Shown piece after piece: positions 1 to 10,601 of a DNA stretch of 64,000 nt. Within the stretch, counting starts at the first letter, position 1. Each line of letters starts with the position of its first letter. This DNA is from Pachyseris speciosa. Taxonomy: Eukaryota > Cnidaria > Anthozoa > Scleractinia > Pachyseridae. The notes below the pieces were generated by a model, which saw only the letters and a list, made by a program, of their open reading frames with translations, had not been told where the DNA came from and searched no databases. Location: positions 345,001-409,000 of the forward strand of contig JAEMWC010000256.1 of the NCBI GenBank assembly GCA_016490735.1, read 5' to 3'. Position numbers and translations under genes: made by a program.

Positions 1-383
1 GTAGGCGGAGGATTTGCGCTTTGATTGGTTACCTGTGGCGATGGTAAAGCTGGACCCTTTGATTTAGTTGCCTTCTTTTTCCGCGAAGGTGGCTTGTGTG
101 AGGAGCCTGCATCAATGAGCAGCCAGTCCGGAGAGGAAAACATCTCCATTCCTGTTGACTGCGCCCTCCGCACTTCCGCTTCATGTTGCTTACGTGCTCG
201 GTCAGCAAACGAAGGACCTTTTCCTCCGGGTGTAGCGGCGGTCAAGTATGGTTTGGTCTCCACGTCAAGCAGCAAAGCGTCTCGTGTGTCTGCTTGACAC
301 CCGTCTAGTAGAGACAAATTTTGGCGGTCTCGGTGAGCCCAACCGGCGTGAATCACTTCAGCCTGGTTCATTTGCATTAGCAT
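1..383 (-). CDS. Partial ORF of unknown function leaving the left edge
   Basis: An open frame on the minus strand starts at the ATG complementary to 381-383 and stays open for about 127 codons to base 1, so its C-terminus is outside the window. An in-frame stop lies just upstream of the ATG. The product is hydrophilic, with the stretch EVIHAGWAHRDRQNLSLL near the N-terminus, then a Gly/Lys patch (PGGKGPSFADR) and a basic Lys/Arg/Ser-rich C-terminal part. I do not recognise a domain with certainty. The tone and context suggest a transposon-borne protein rather than a host gene. It could also be one exon of a larger gene. Confidence 0.4.
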   Translation of the reverse strand, partial: MLMQMNQAEVIHAGWAHRDRQNLSLLDGCQADTRDALLLDVETKPYLTAATPGGKGPSFADRARKQHEAEVRRAQSTGMEMFSSPDWLLIDAGSSHKPPSRKKKATKSKGPALPSPQVTNQSANPPP

Positions 384-654
384 CAGCAATCAGCATCTTC
401 AGCGTTCGCGTTATCTTCTGCTGTAATTCGAATTCGCGGTCCGGAAAAAAAATAATTTAACCGTAAAAATAGAAAGGGCCAGATTCTGATGCTCAGCACG
501 CCGGAGAGTCCGTGGGAATGTAAAAGTTTTTGACAAACAAAAATATGACCCAAATGCGGCAAAAACAGGCACCGGAAACTCGAGTGAACACGAGCCTGTG
601 AACTTTTGAATTGACGAAGTTAAGAAATAATTTGAAAGTAATTTTGAATAATTT

Positions 655-775
655 TTCGACCGTCGACCATTTACCCTCGACTCTCGACCATTTACCTTCG
701 ACCCTCGACCATTTACCCTCGACCATTTACCCTCGACCCTCGACTAGTTACCCTCGACCCTCGACCCTCGACCAA
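655..775. repeat. TCGACC-rich minisatellite
   Basis: An irregular tandem array is built from CTCGACCATTTACC-like and CTCGACCCTCGAC units. Unit length varies between about 7 and 21 bp. It lies between the left-edge ORF and the PLA2-like gene and has no coding role that I can see. Confidence 0.8.
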
Positions 776-854
776 AAGGCAAACTCGGATAAAATGGAAG
801 GGTTATGGGAGGGGTATTGGGAGCCTGTTCGATCCCCGGTTTGTTTCGCAGGGT

Positions 855-1357
855 GTGCTGGTTCTCATGTTCGCAACTGACACAAAGTTTTTGAAAGATT
901 TCGGGAAAGCCATCCCTGAGCATCGTGGTTTCGCGGATGTTTACAAAAAAACCCTGCGTAACTACTATGGATCTGGTGTTGATGTCCATGCGTTCATTGG
1001 GAAACTACCCGCCCCAAAAGGAGGTTGGACTCTTCCTGGACATAATTACACTGGCCCTTATAACCCACTTCATCAAAATTAAGCTTTGATCCTGAAACGG
1101 GCGAAATTTTGGAAATATTTCAACAACCCACAGGAGCAACAAATACAATTGCGATGCAACATGATGTGGATTACAGCAGCTGTGGACACCGGGCAAAAAA
1201 ATATGGTGAGAACGAAAAAATATGCAAACATGTTGCTGACCGAAAGATGATAAAAGCTTTGGATGCTGTCACTTGGAAAAAAAGACAATGGGGCCATGCC
1301 TTGGCAAGAAATGCAATTAACACAAAGGAAAAGTTGGGTCTTGGAATTAATAAATAA
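855..1357 (+). pseudogene. Phospholipase-A2-like domain protein, frameshifted
   Basis: Two open segments in different frames (855-1082 and 1109-1357) appear to be one gene broken by a single-base shift near 1070-1085. The first segment ends with a calcium-loop-like YTGPYNPL. The second has the catalytic-type HDVDYSSCGH about 20 residues in, then a Cys- and Lys-rich helix with VADRKMI. The order calcium loop, HDxxY, Cys-rich helix is that of secreted PLA2 and of the PLA2 domain in some viral and Polinton structural proteins. The N-terminus (FLKDFGKAIPEHRGFADV) precedes the domain. This is probably a relic of a second virus-like or Polinton-like element, separate from the one at 5.7-22 kb. Enzyme activity is unlikely given the shift. 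Confidence 0.6.
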
Positions 1358-1399
1358 TATCGTTTTCAATACAAGTTAAATGATACATTATATCACGAA

Positions 1400-2900
1400 C
1401 ATCCAACAAAAATTTTTTATCTGGAGATTTAAAAAAGTTATTTGAATCTAATAATAAACAATCGGGATATTCTTTTAAAAATGTAAAGGGAGATAAAAAT
1501 TGCTCCAACTCATCTTTTGCGCCTGTTAAAATATCCTTTTTTCGTGAAGAATTTCATAAGCAGTTAAATATGCTACATCATCTTCAAGCTCCCCATAAAA
1601 GCTACCCAAACAATTTGACAAATAAGCTTTTAAATGTCTTATAAACCCCAAAACTTCATCTGAATAATATTCAACTTCTTGCCCTGAAACAAGTGGGGTA
1701 TCAAGATGAAAAAAATACAACTAACTCATCACATTTGTTAAAAAACTTTTGAAATTCTGTGATTAGTTCACCTTCAGAAAAAAATATTTTTGTCATCGTT
1801 ATACTTTAATGTTTTCTTTTCTCTAAATAGGTGTACTCTCTAAAGAATAATTATCAAGCACATCCATAATTACTTTTTTTGCCTCCCTAACAATTGGATG
1901 CGTAACTTCGTCTTGCACAAAGTGAAAAAAACGAACCAACAAACCAATCATTATATTCATGAAGGAAAACCTTTATTTAATTGTGCGCGCAAAAAAAGAA
2001 TTTAACGTTTTGACAAACAATAATTAGGAAAAATAAAATTACGTAAAGGAAATGATAACTCTTCTAAAATATTTCCCCACCCTGTTATTTTTTTCTTTCC
2101 TCAAATCCTTTCAATTGATTTTTAGTGTAATAACCATAAATTTTAGCGCGCAACTCAGGTGGAAGCAAAGAAATATAATCTAAAACCTCCATTTATAAGC
2201 AAACACAAATCTTTAAATAAAACTAAAAAAAATCTGGAAAATAATTTTTATAAAATTCATAAATAAGAACATCATCATCAAACAAATCTTTCCTCATATT
2301 GTGTACAAGATTAGACTTTTTCAAACAAAAAAACACATATCATCAAGCCAACAAAAACCACATTTTCTACATTGTGTTATGTTTGTAATTCTATCAAAAT
2401 ATTTACAAAACGGGGCGTTTTCAATAAATTCTAAAATAGGCCCCCAACTTAATTCAGCCCGTTGTTTTAATTTAAGTTTAATAAATCCCCCCAAAATCTT
2501 TCCCTTTAATAAAATTACATAAATATTAAAGCGGTTTCAAAAATAAATATTACTAACAAACTGTATCATAAAAACCTTCCTCAATCAACCATTTTGTCGT
2601 AAATTTTTTTCCTCATTTGGAAGAAGATAATTAATATTAAAACAAATGAGCGCACATTCGTCAATCAAAAGGTCATTCCCTGCTTCTTTATAATATTTCC
2701 AAGGAGACATATCAACCCTTAATGAATCTTTTAATTAACGCATTTATTTTAAAGTCTTTCAACAAATAATGTTTGTCTTTTCCAACCACTCATCAATCGC
2801 TTTAATCAGAGATTGTCTCACATTAAAACGTAAGATATTCTTATGACTCGTCCTTGTGTCCATTCACGTAACACAAATATTTCCAACATCACCTTTCTCT
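1400..2900. other. AT-rich relic DNA without a supported gene
   Basis: The stretch is strongly AT-rich. Short minus-strand open stretches (for example 1526-1720, about 64 codons, beginning with MYFFHLDTPLVSGQEVEYY) and a Cys-rich minus-strand frame near 2340-2390 suggest remnants of minus-strand genes. None is long or similar enough to name. Because it follows the PLA2-like relic, it may be the rest of the same decayed element. Confidence 0.4.
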
Positions 2901-2999
2901 AATTGACCGCACTTGTCAAACCTGTTTTTTTCTTTTTCAATTAATTTTCAAAAACCTGTTTATCCTGTTTTGAGAGTTGGGTGGTTAAGGAGGACTTTC

Positions 3000-3126
3000 A
3001 TTAGTAGAATATATAGGATTAGTCAAGTACTAGCAAGGATACATTGCGTCAAGGAGCGAGGCGACGCAGACGCAAAGTTGACGTGGGTTGTATTTGACTA
3101 GTCCTATATATACTACTCTTACTAAT
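3000..3126. repeat. Small foldback MITE
   Basis: The ends are inverted copies: ATTAGTAGAATATATAGGA at the left and its near complement (CCTATATATACTACTC) at the right, followed by CTAAT. The spacer is GC-richer. The right end abuts the start of the duplicated host segment at about 3124. Confidence 0.65.
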
Positions 3127-3436
3127 AGTTTAAGTATCATTATGTAAATGAATAACGACCTCAGACGTTTGGGTATACACTTAAATCACAGTGAAGTTGT
3201 CATGGGTGGCCGTCAGATTTTACAGAGCTGTAATTTCAAGAACTGGGACCACAGGATGCCCCGGCTCTACACTAGTCAACTTTGTGGTAAAATATAACGA
3301 CTAATTTGTATGGACTTTTATTTTTATTCTAGAAAGTGAATGCAAAAGTACTTCCTCTCCACTTAGTTGTAGGGAAAGGTACGACATTCACTTCCTGGAG
3401 TGAAGCTACTTGTAAAATTCCATTCTCCTGTGCTAG
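3124..3436 (+). repeat. Segmental duplication copy 1, left part
   Basis: About 310 bp is nearly identical to 29755-30057, with scattered substitutions. In copy 2 the homology runs straight on into the FTP intron. Here it stops at the 9-bp TSD CTGTGCTAG (3428-3436), where the 21.8-kb nested insertion begins. Homology resumes at 25243. No exon is visible in this part. Confidence 0.9.
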
Positions 3437-3515
3437 CAACCTCGTTCCCCGAGTCTCTCCTCTTTCCGTCCCCTGGAGCGAGAGAGAAGAGACCCTGGTT
3501 GGGTCTGGTCACGTG
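3437..3515. repeat. Left TIR of the outer transposon
   Basis: This 79-bp end contains the motif AGAGACCCTGGTTGGGTCTG followed by GTCACGTG. Its inverted partner is split between 23313-23361 and 25213-25242 by the helicase element. A related sequence forms the ends of the MITE at 38398-38672. Confidence 0.85.
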
Positions 3516-4142
3516 TGTCTGAGACAATTGAAGACGTTAGGGAGGGGTCCTTATATTTCAATACTTTGTCGCCGTTCCTTTTTTTCACAGTCTAAGCGGA
3601 GCTTTCTTGTTCTTTACTCGTTGAAAATTTTATGCAGTCAAAACAAACTTTCTGCCCGTCGACTGGGTTCTGGGAAAGTCATCGGTATTAAAACAACTCT
3701 CATCCGTTGGAACTAAAAAGTTTATTTCTCTGATATTCAAAAAGCTTTTGATCACCATCGCTGGTTTAGTATCGAGACGCGAGCATGGGATGAAGCAAAA
3801 CGCAACCGCAAGTTAGCGTGTTCCCGACCCGGTTGAAACGGCATATAAGAAAGATATAAGAATCCTAATATGCCCATGAACTCTTCATGGTTGCTGTGTA
3901 AAATTTTCCCTTACATTCGCTAACACTTTTTGACGCATCCGAATTAATGCTGTAACAAATTAACGTGGTGTGGTACATTTGAGAAGAATGATAACCGAGG
4001 TCACCGGTGAGCTGGTCAAGATTGCACGCGATTTTGTAAGCTCCGCCTGAAAATCTTGTTTTCTTTAATTTCGGATATCATTTTAACGGTGCTTGGCTAA
4101 GAAGCAAATCTTAAACAGGAGAATGCAAACCTACGAGCAAAT
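3516..4142. other. Interior of outer element / 5' region of the LINE
   Basis: There is no gene. Roughly 3640-3960 is a diverged relative of 48395-48710: both share GTCATCGGT, then CTCATCCGTT, then AAAAAGTTTATTT, and further on GTTGCTGTGTAAA. It may be the 5' untranslated region of the LINE or older repeat sequence that the LINE entered. Confidence 0.5.
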
Positions 4143-4922
4143 ATGAAATCATTGACTAAAGAAATTGCCGCTCTTAAAGCAATTATCGAGCAACAAGAAG
4201 CTCGATCAGCATCGCAACAGGAAGAACCGCCTGAAGGTTACGCTACTGCTAACGTGACAAAGGAAGAAGAATATACCCTGTCTTATCTATGTAAGGAATA
4301 TCACGATCTAAACGACTTCAGAATCGCAGTTAAGAAGGAACTACAGCGTCTCGGCAAATGCGTATCTGAGCTTGCTGTCAAGGTTGACAACGTAGCGAAG
4401 GCGACAGACGAGTTCCAAGCTTATAGCTATCGCTACAATATAAAGATAGTTGGCGTGCCAGGAAAGGGAACTAACGAATCATCAGATGAAACAAGCGGAA
4501 TATGTGTACATTTGTTCAGAGAAATGGGTGCAGATGTCTCGATAAACGATTTTGATACAGCGCATCGAGTACCCAGCAGAAATAATTCAAGCCATGATCC
4601 TAGACCAAAGGCTATAATCTGTAAATTTATCCGCCGCCTCGCAAGAGACAAAGTTATGGCCAAACGAGCCGATGCCTTCAAAGCGAATCCTGCTGTCCTT
4701 GGCTTCAGACATAACGTATCTCTTGCGGCCGTTAGGGTGTTTGAACATCTCACACCGCGACTTCAAGAAGTTCTCTATGAAGCAAACAAATTCAAGACCC
4801 AATACCATTACAAGTATTGCTCGGCCAAGAATGGTGCTATTTACCTTCGCAAGAGTGATGACTCAAGAGCTATTCGGATTAAGGATATCAGTGACCTCGC
4901 CGGAATTCAAAGAGGAAGATAA
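4143..4922 (+). CDS. LINE ORF1-like protein (coiled coil plus RNA-binding-type domain)
   Basis: This is a complete 259-residue ORF from ATG to TAA. Residues about 1-25 form a charged helix with heptad character (MKSLTKEIAALKAIIEQQEA), followed by an acidic linker. Residues about 95-230 carry the pattern of non-LTR ORF1/transposase-22-type proteins: YRYNIKIVGVPGKG, then FDTAHRVPS, then PKAIICKFIRR and YCSAKNGAIYLRKSD. Such proteins bind element RNA. It lies about 55 bp upstream of the endonuclease frame, the usual ORF1-ORF2 order. It is the only undamaged reading frame in the LINE fragment. Confidence 0.75.
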   Translation: MKSLTKEIAALKAIIEQQEARSASQQEEPPEGYATANVTKEEEYTLSYLCKEYHDLNDFRIAVKKELQRLGKCVSELAVKVDNVAKATDEFQAYSYRYNIKIVGVPGKGTNESSDETSGICVHLFREMGADVSINDFDTAHRVPSRNNSSHDPRPKAIICKFIRRLARDKVMAKRADAFKANPAVLGFRHNVSLAAVRVFEHLTPRLQEVLYEANKFKTQYHYKYCSAKNGAIYLRKSDDSRAIRIKDISDLAGIQRGR

Positions 4923-4975
4923 GTCTGCCTTCAATTTCTTAAACTTCTTTCATTGCTAATTTTGATTTGTAAATT

Positions 4976-5728
4976 GTGATCACCATAGTAATGACTTCGA
5001 AATCGCTATTTCGCGAACTGCCTTACTTCGGTGTAAGTGACATTGTTTCATATCACGGCCAGTTTAATAACATCATAAACAATAATTTGCCTACTAAGAA
5101 GTATCTAGATAAACTTTCAAGTCTATATGATTTAGATCTGTTCTGTCTAAATATACAAAATGGCATAAACCCCAATTCTGATTTGTTTTATGAAAACATT
5201 AAGAGCCACTATTATTCGCCACTTAGCTTCAGTCTCTTAAAAAATAAGCTGCCTCGCAACGAAAGCAATTTCTCTTTGCTTCATATTAACGTAAGAAGCC
5301 TAAGACGAAACCTTGAAAACCTGCAGGTGTATTTGTTGGATAAACTGAATTATAGTTTTTCTGTAATTGGAGTTTCTGAAACTAAAATAAGTACAGTTGA
5401 CTCTGTAAACTTTGACATGTCTATACCTGGCTATAAATTTGAATACGTTTCGACAACTTTAGCTTCTGGAGGTGTTGGTATGTATGTCAAAGACAGCTCG
5501 AATTACAGGATTATTGACAAAACTTCCAACGAGGCTTTTCAAGCTTTATGGATCGAATTTCATCTTTCTCGGCAGCCAAGCATCATCTGTGGTGTGGTGT
5601 ATAGACAACATAACTCCCCACAACTACTACTATTTTGATGAAACACTGGAAAAGTTTAGCGCTTTGAATAAACCCATCTTTATCACGGCTGATTTCAATA
5701 TAAACCTCCTTGCTGTTGAAACATGTAA
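4976..5728 (+). pseudogene. LINE ORF2 N-terminal part: AP-type endonuclease, interrupted
   Basis: Open from a GTG at 4976 (first ATG 4991). The endonuclease signature starts with FSLLHINVRSLRRNLENL and GVSETKIS, then ASGGVGMYVKD. Near 5610-5635 the frame shifts by one base; the other frame continues YYYFDETLEKF and PIFITADFNINLL, the DFN motif of exonuclease-endonuclease-phosphatase folds. The frame is then cut at 5728 by the Polinton. It resumes, in frame once one TSD copy is discounted, at 22060. The shift shows the LINE was already dead or died afterwards. Confidence 0.8.
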
Positions 5729-5984
5729 ACACACATGTATAGTGCCGGTCCTGGCGCAGCATCAGAGCGCCTAATTAAGCCAAACCAAACCTTAAAAGTG
5801 TAATTTACTCCTGGGCGTCCTAAATTACACGTTTAAGGTTTGGTTTGGCTTAATTCGGCGCTCAGGCGATGCGGACCAGGACCGGCACTATACATATGTG
5901 TGTTAAAACAAAGGTATAGCCTTTTGCGCTACACCACCTCCCCTTTTAGAGAAAAGCGTGTGAAGGGTACACAAAGGAATGGCC
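5729..5984. repeat. Polinton left TIR
   Basis: It is inverted relative to 21804-22059 with few differences. It contains an internal inverted pair: AAGCCAAACCAAACCTTAAA near 5775-5794 and its complement near 5840-5860, so each TIR is itself a hairpin. The inner boundary falls at the ATG that starts the polymerase gene on the other end. Confidence 0.9.
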
Positions 5985-6027
5985 GAAGCGCGAGTGCAGG
6001 AACGACTTCTACGGCCAAGCCGAACCG

Positions 6028-6320
6028 ATGGAAGGGCGACGGGCACAACAGTTGTGGAACTTGTTGCCCCCGCAAATGCATGAGTTATTGCTTGATTTTA
6101 TAGGAATTCTTGAAGAGACTTTTTCGTACGGGCACACCTCCCCGAATGGGTCGTCAAGCCCGCGATTCCATCCTTTGTTGCGCTTTTCAACGCTTATGTT
6201 GACTATATAAACATGAAAGCAGAAGAGGAGGATTCAAACGAACCAGACTGGGACCTTTTGGAATACCAAGCAGATAGATTGGAAGAAGAAAAATATCCCA
6301 CCTGTTTTCCTGACCACTAA
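6028..6320 (+). pseudogene. Small Polinton protein of unknown function, frameshifted
   Basis: An ATG at 6028 opens a frame with QQLWNLLPPQMHELLLDF, a helical hydrophobic start. After one frameshift near 6130-6150 a second frame continues with VALFNAYVDYINMKAEEED and ends at TAA 6318-6320 with an acidic tail. It lies immediately inside the left TIR, facing inward. I do not recognise a family. The gene is broken. Confidence 0.45.
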
Positions 6321-7529
6321 GTTCAACACATATCTTGGATGTGTTTGAAAACTCCACCGGTTAATAATTACTAGAGTGTTAAAATTTTTTCGACGCGGCG
6401 GCGACTGCTCACACAAAGCTGGTTTTTGTTATCCCACAGCTTTTATATTTGCCGTTACAATTTTCCTTCCATTTTTGTTGTTTTAAATTTTATTGTGTTC
6501 CGAACATTCGGAGTTTTCTTTTTTTTTTCCTTCACACAGCAAAGATCCTCCATTCGATCTTTTGAGGTTTGTTGTATATTTAATTTAAATTCTGTCCTCT
6601 GTCTGACCCTTTACCCGAAGAATTAGCATGAACCTTTGTTGGGGGGTTTTCCTTTCGAATGAGTCATCAAATTACGTCATCGCGTTTTGGGTTTTCGCTT
6701 TTGCCATTTACACATGCGTAATAAGTTTTATCTTTTAAAAGCTTCGTTTCTGCACCACAAGTGTAAATATGAAAACACAAATGCATATAAAAGGTTTCCT
6801 TTACATATATAAAAAATGGCTTGTATACAAAGTATCTAACGATTGGAAAAAGAGGGGGCCTTTCGTTAGCGAAATGTATACAAGCCACCCCATGGAAATA
6901 TAATGAAAAACCCCCTTCATTATTCCATGGGTAAAAATAATAAAAATATCACCCTAAGATGGTGTCGGGTTGTTGGGTAGAGCTATGGTCGGGCCTTTGC
7001 GCCTGGCGGAAGTACCGGTTCAACCTCAAGCCGGAGGGTGAAAAAAATACTTGGCTCCAAAGAGTCTGATAGTGCTCGAGCGGTGTGGTGGTGGGAAATA
7101 CTTGATAGTGCTCGAGAGGTGTGGTGGTGGGAAAATCAAACAAATACTTGAAAAACAAAAAAATACTTGGCTCCAGACAGGAGTGTGATAGTGCTCAAAA
7201 GCGCGGTGTGGTGGTGGGAAATTCAAAAACAAAAAACCTCTCATGAGGACGGGTGGGAAATAAATTAAAAATCGAGTCCCTCGTGAGAGGTTCTGGTGGC
7301 CACCAGTTTTGCTATTTTTTTCTGCATCTTTCATTGCTTCAACAAATTCAAAGGCAATTTGTCTGACCTCTTTTTGCCAAACAGGCATTGAAAGCTCTAT
7401 AAGAAAACAGCGAATAGCATGGAACAGAGCAATCATTCTGTCCCAGAAGATGTAATTCACATCGGCCGTTTATTTAATTTACCTTTTTCACGATACGTAT
7501 ACATAATTTCACTTTTCTTCCTTCAAATT
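6321..7529. other. Polinton non-coding stretch with GGTGTGGTGGTGGGAAA repeats
   Basis: No gene is clearly supported. Between about 7020 and 7260 the unit TTGGCTCC...GATAGTGCTC...GGTGTGGTGGTGGGAAA recurs irregularly three to four times. A minus-strand open stretch near 7270-7460 begins MIALFHAIRCFLIELSMPVW and could be the start of a lost gene. Two small inverted repeats sit at about 6830-6935 (CCATGGAATAATG type). Confidence 0.5.
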
Positions 7530-8214
7530 TTAGTTCAAAGCTGCGCTCGCTGCGAGTTTTTTCTGAACTCCTCGCAAACCTCTTCTCCCTCTTTCATTTA
7601 TTATTTTTTTTAAGATCTGGAGGGTTAGAATCGGGCATTTTTTTTTTGCGAATTTTGCACGCAAAGCCTCTTTCATTTGGGCATAGCTTTTCATTTCATG
7701 TGTTGCATGTTTAAACTCTATATCCCTATCAAGAGCCAAGAGTCATCAAGAGCCTTGGAAACAAAAGTATTTGTTGTGTCATGCTTTTGCAACAGCCAAA
7801 GCACTCAGTCTGCTGTGCTTGTTAACTTTCGTTTCAAGCCGTTTGTTAACACCAGTCAAAACGGTGGAAACCGCACCGCAAACACCCCCCACAACACCGA
7901 GAGGAACACTGACCACGACTCCAACGCCCGTCAGTGCAGAGGCGACCGCTCCAGAAGGCAGAGCCGTTGTTGCAACTCCAAGACCGGCAACAGTATAGCT
8001 GCAGGCCTTTTGAACCTGTTTGTATTTTTTTTAGCACAACTCTGTACTGCTCCGCCTCATCAGAAATCTGTTTTTCAATTTTGCCGAGCTAAGTCAGCCG
8101 GAAAGTTTTGGCATCGGGAAGATTGGGATAAAGCGTCGTCTACCGCTGTTCTGCAAAACTTTCGGGTGGAGCAGATGCCACAGTGTCAACTGGCAAGACA
8201 TCCTCATCCGGCAT
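7530..8214 (-). pseudogene. Polinton membrane-associated coiled-coil protein, frameshifted
   Basis: The start is the ATG complementary to 8212-8214 (MPDEDVLPVDTV). The N-terminal part is acidic and polar, followed by a helix, then a long Gly/Ala/Val-rich hydrophobic segment complementary to about 7850-8000, in a different frame. The last third, complementary to 7530-7739, is a charged helix (EMKSYAQMKEALRAKFAKK). At least three shifts or stops separate these parts. The layout of polar head, two hydrophobic segments and charged tail is what I would expect of a small virion or membrane protein. The function is unknown. Confidence 0.5.
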
Positions 8215-8302
8215 GGTGTATAAATAGTAAAAAATTTTTTCTTTAAATTATCATCAACTCAAAGTAAAGCCTTTGTCCGCGAAAATCAACAGTTTACCAT
8301 CT

Positions 8303-8897
8303 TCATCTTTGACTGAGAGTCACACTGAGCACATGTTCGCCCGTTGAAGCAACGCGAAAGGCTTGCTGTTCAGGTGCACGATAGTTTATTGTTTCGAAAG
8401 CCTCCCCCACGATGTTAAACTTGGCAAGCAGGTTTGTTTTTTCTGAATTCAAAAAATTTTGGTCCCGATTGACCAAACCGCAGTACACAAAGAAGACACT
8501 AGAAACGCTGAGTTTTGAAATAAATGCATCCGTCTCAAGTCGCCAGGAGACACCAAGAAACTCCATCAAATTTTGGGAAAACTGAAGTTTTTGGTTTTCA
8601 TAGTTGTTAATCACCACAGCGCCGGTGGGGGCATTCGCTTCTGCGATTACATTGGCGTTGAGTTGTTTAAAAATATAATTAAGAGTTTTTGTCAGACCTT
8701 TGGGAATGTAATGCCCCGGAGGAAGGCCTTTTATAGACGACATTTGATTATGGGCATTTAACAACCAAATTGTCTCCGCATTTTTCAAATCAAGCCAAGA
8801 ATTGCAAAGCGAACAGGAAATAAGCCGGCTTTCGGAACCGGCTTGTCAAAAAAGACGGTGCAGGGTTTTCAGTTGTGGAAATGGTGATCACAAACAT
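8303..8897 (-). pseudogene. Polinton protein of unknown function, possible minor structural protein
   Basis: The main open part (complement of 8303-8788, 161 codons) contains AHNQMSSIKGLPPGHYIPKG, a polar middle and a C-terminus ending VLSVTLSQR. A likely upstream start is the ATG complementary to 8895-8897, joined only through a frameshift near 8790-8800. It is divergent to the next gene across about 50 bp, which implies a shared promoter region. Beta-rich composition would suit a capsid-associated protein, but I see no diagnostic motif. Confidence 0.45.
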
Positions 8898-8948
8898 TTA
8901 TTTAAGCGCACATTAACATTCAATTGAAAATATCATGCCTTTCATAAG

Positions 8949-10593
8949 ATGGCAAATTTTCTGCAGTGGATCCAAACACCAGAGGCAAGGCCTGGGCCTC
9001 TTTTCTCGCGAAATTCCCGAACGCCGACAAGAATAAATTTGTCGCGCAAACCGACTTTACCTATAACCATAAGGCAACAGCTGAAATTTATTTCAAAGCT
9101 GGGCCAGATTATCTGAATAGCGTTTTTGGTTCAGACAAAAAAAAAATTGGCCTCAATCAATGAAACCGGCACTGGGAATGTAACCAAATAGCGGTTTTCC
9201 ATTCCAGCTTTCCGTTTTAGGGCACCCGCTGCAGACAATCCCTGCGGTCGATTTCACAGAAAAAATTCCATCGCAAATCGGCGAAAAGCAGAACGGTTTG
9301 CAAAAAATTTATGTCACACCCACAGAATTTTTCACAACGCAGTACAGACAGATTTTTAAAGACACAAAGATTACATTCAAAACATCAAAAGTTGCCAGAA
9401 AATGGCTCGGCGGGCCACACATGGGGTTTTGGCCCCAACAGCTGAGCTTTGCACTTTGGTGTGCAACAACAGGTTGCGGTGTTTCGAGGGCGATTTTGAC
9501 CGGCGACGTTTTGGGGAATGCTCCAGGAGCTGAGCAGCTCCGCTCCTTTTATTGCTTTCACGTTTATTTCACAACAAGGCGAATTCTTTTCGAGATGGGT
9601 GGAATTCAAAGCATAAGCTCTCTGCCCGACGGCCCCAATTTTAGCCAAAAAGATAACAAATACGACGAGGCTTCTTTCACAAGGCTTTGCACAGAATTCG
9701 GCGTCAATCCGAGCTCAGACTTTCGTTTCAACCACGGCCAAAACCACGGCCTCGGTTATGTGTTCATTCTCTACGACAACGAAGACTTTGCGCAGAAGCT
9801 CTGGCAGTACCTGACACCCCTTTCCAACCCATCCAACCAAAGGTTTGCAGATGAGAAGGGCACAGACGATGCTGGCAACAAGCTTCATTTCATCAGAAAC
9901 GACCAGGGTGCGGATAAACAGTTGGAGTATTTTGTGCCGGATGTCGCACACTGGCCTGGCGCGTCTTAACCAGTCAGTTGAGGCCTTTCTGTACTTCATT
10001 CTTGGTGCGCAGGTTAACGTCAGAAGTAGCATTGTGGGAAATTGAGGTAGAGCCAAGGAGCCGCAAAGATAATTTCTTGTTCTTCTGGAGGACGCGATCA
10101 GAACACCAGGCATTTCAAAGAGCGTTCAGCGCTATCAGCTGGCGATGGATGAGGCAAAGGTTCGTTTGGACATGGCAGTGGCGCCGGGGACCTGGCTGAT
10201 GCCGTCGAGGATGGTTCTGAATACAGGAAGCGTGGTGGCTACCACAACAAGCTCAAGCAAGCCGGTCCGGGAATGAAACTCGGCGTAAACAATGATTTGA
10301 ACCAAGGCACAAAAAAAAGCAGCCCTTCGCTGGATGGCGGGCGGGCCTTCAAAGGTCAACCACCCAAACAGCCATCCTTCAAGGGCGCTACAAAAGAAAA
10401 CCCAAAAATTCCAACTTCACAGCTACAACAGAAAAACACAAACCCAACTCCAAATCAGGAAATCGAACCAATCCCACCAGCAGCTTCAGGAAAAAATGCC
10501 CACGACGTGAACAAAATAATTCTCGCGATAGGCGCTGTTTTAATTGCCGGGGTGGTGTTCTTTTCACTGGGACGGCGCAGCGGCGGAAACTAG
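8949..10593 (+). pseudogene. Large Polinton structural-type protein with C-terminal membrane segment
   Basis: The start is the ATG at 8949 (MANFLQWIQ). Open parts lie at 8966-9163, 9298-9969, then pieces in other frames to 10593. Recognisable stretches are FVAQTDFTYNHKATAEIYF, KVARKWLGGPHMGFWPQQLS, FNHGQNHGLGYVFILYDN and AQVNVRSSIVGN. The tail is Lys/Pro/Gln-rich and ends with a single membrane helix, IILAIGAVLIAGVVFFSLG, at about 10515-10575. Four or more frameshifts are needed to span it. A protein with an aromatic, beta-type body and a C-terminal anchor could be a penton-like or membrane-linked virion component. This is inference from position and composition only. Confidence 0.55.
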
Positions 10594-10601
10594 CCGTTTT
10601 T

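Noticed and set aside
655..775. CRISPR-like array
   Set aside because: Units are irregular without spacers of constant length, and the genome is eukaryotic; a minisatellite.
9385..9648. Minus-strand open frame opposite the Polinton structural gene
   Set aside because: It lies opposite a better frame with family-like residues and has no motif; a shadow frame.
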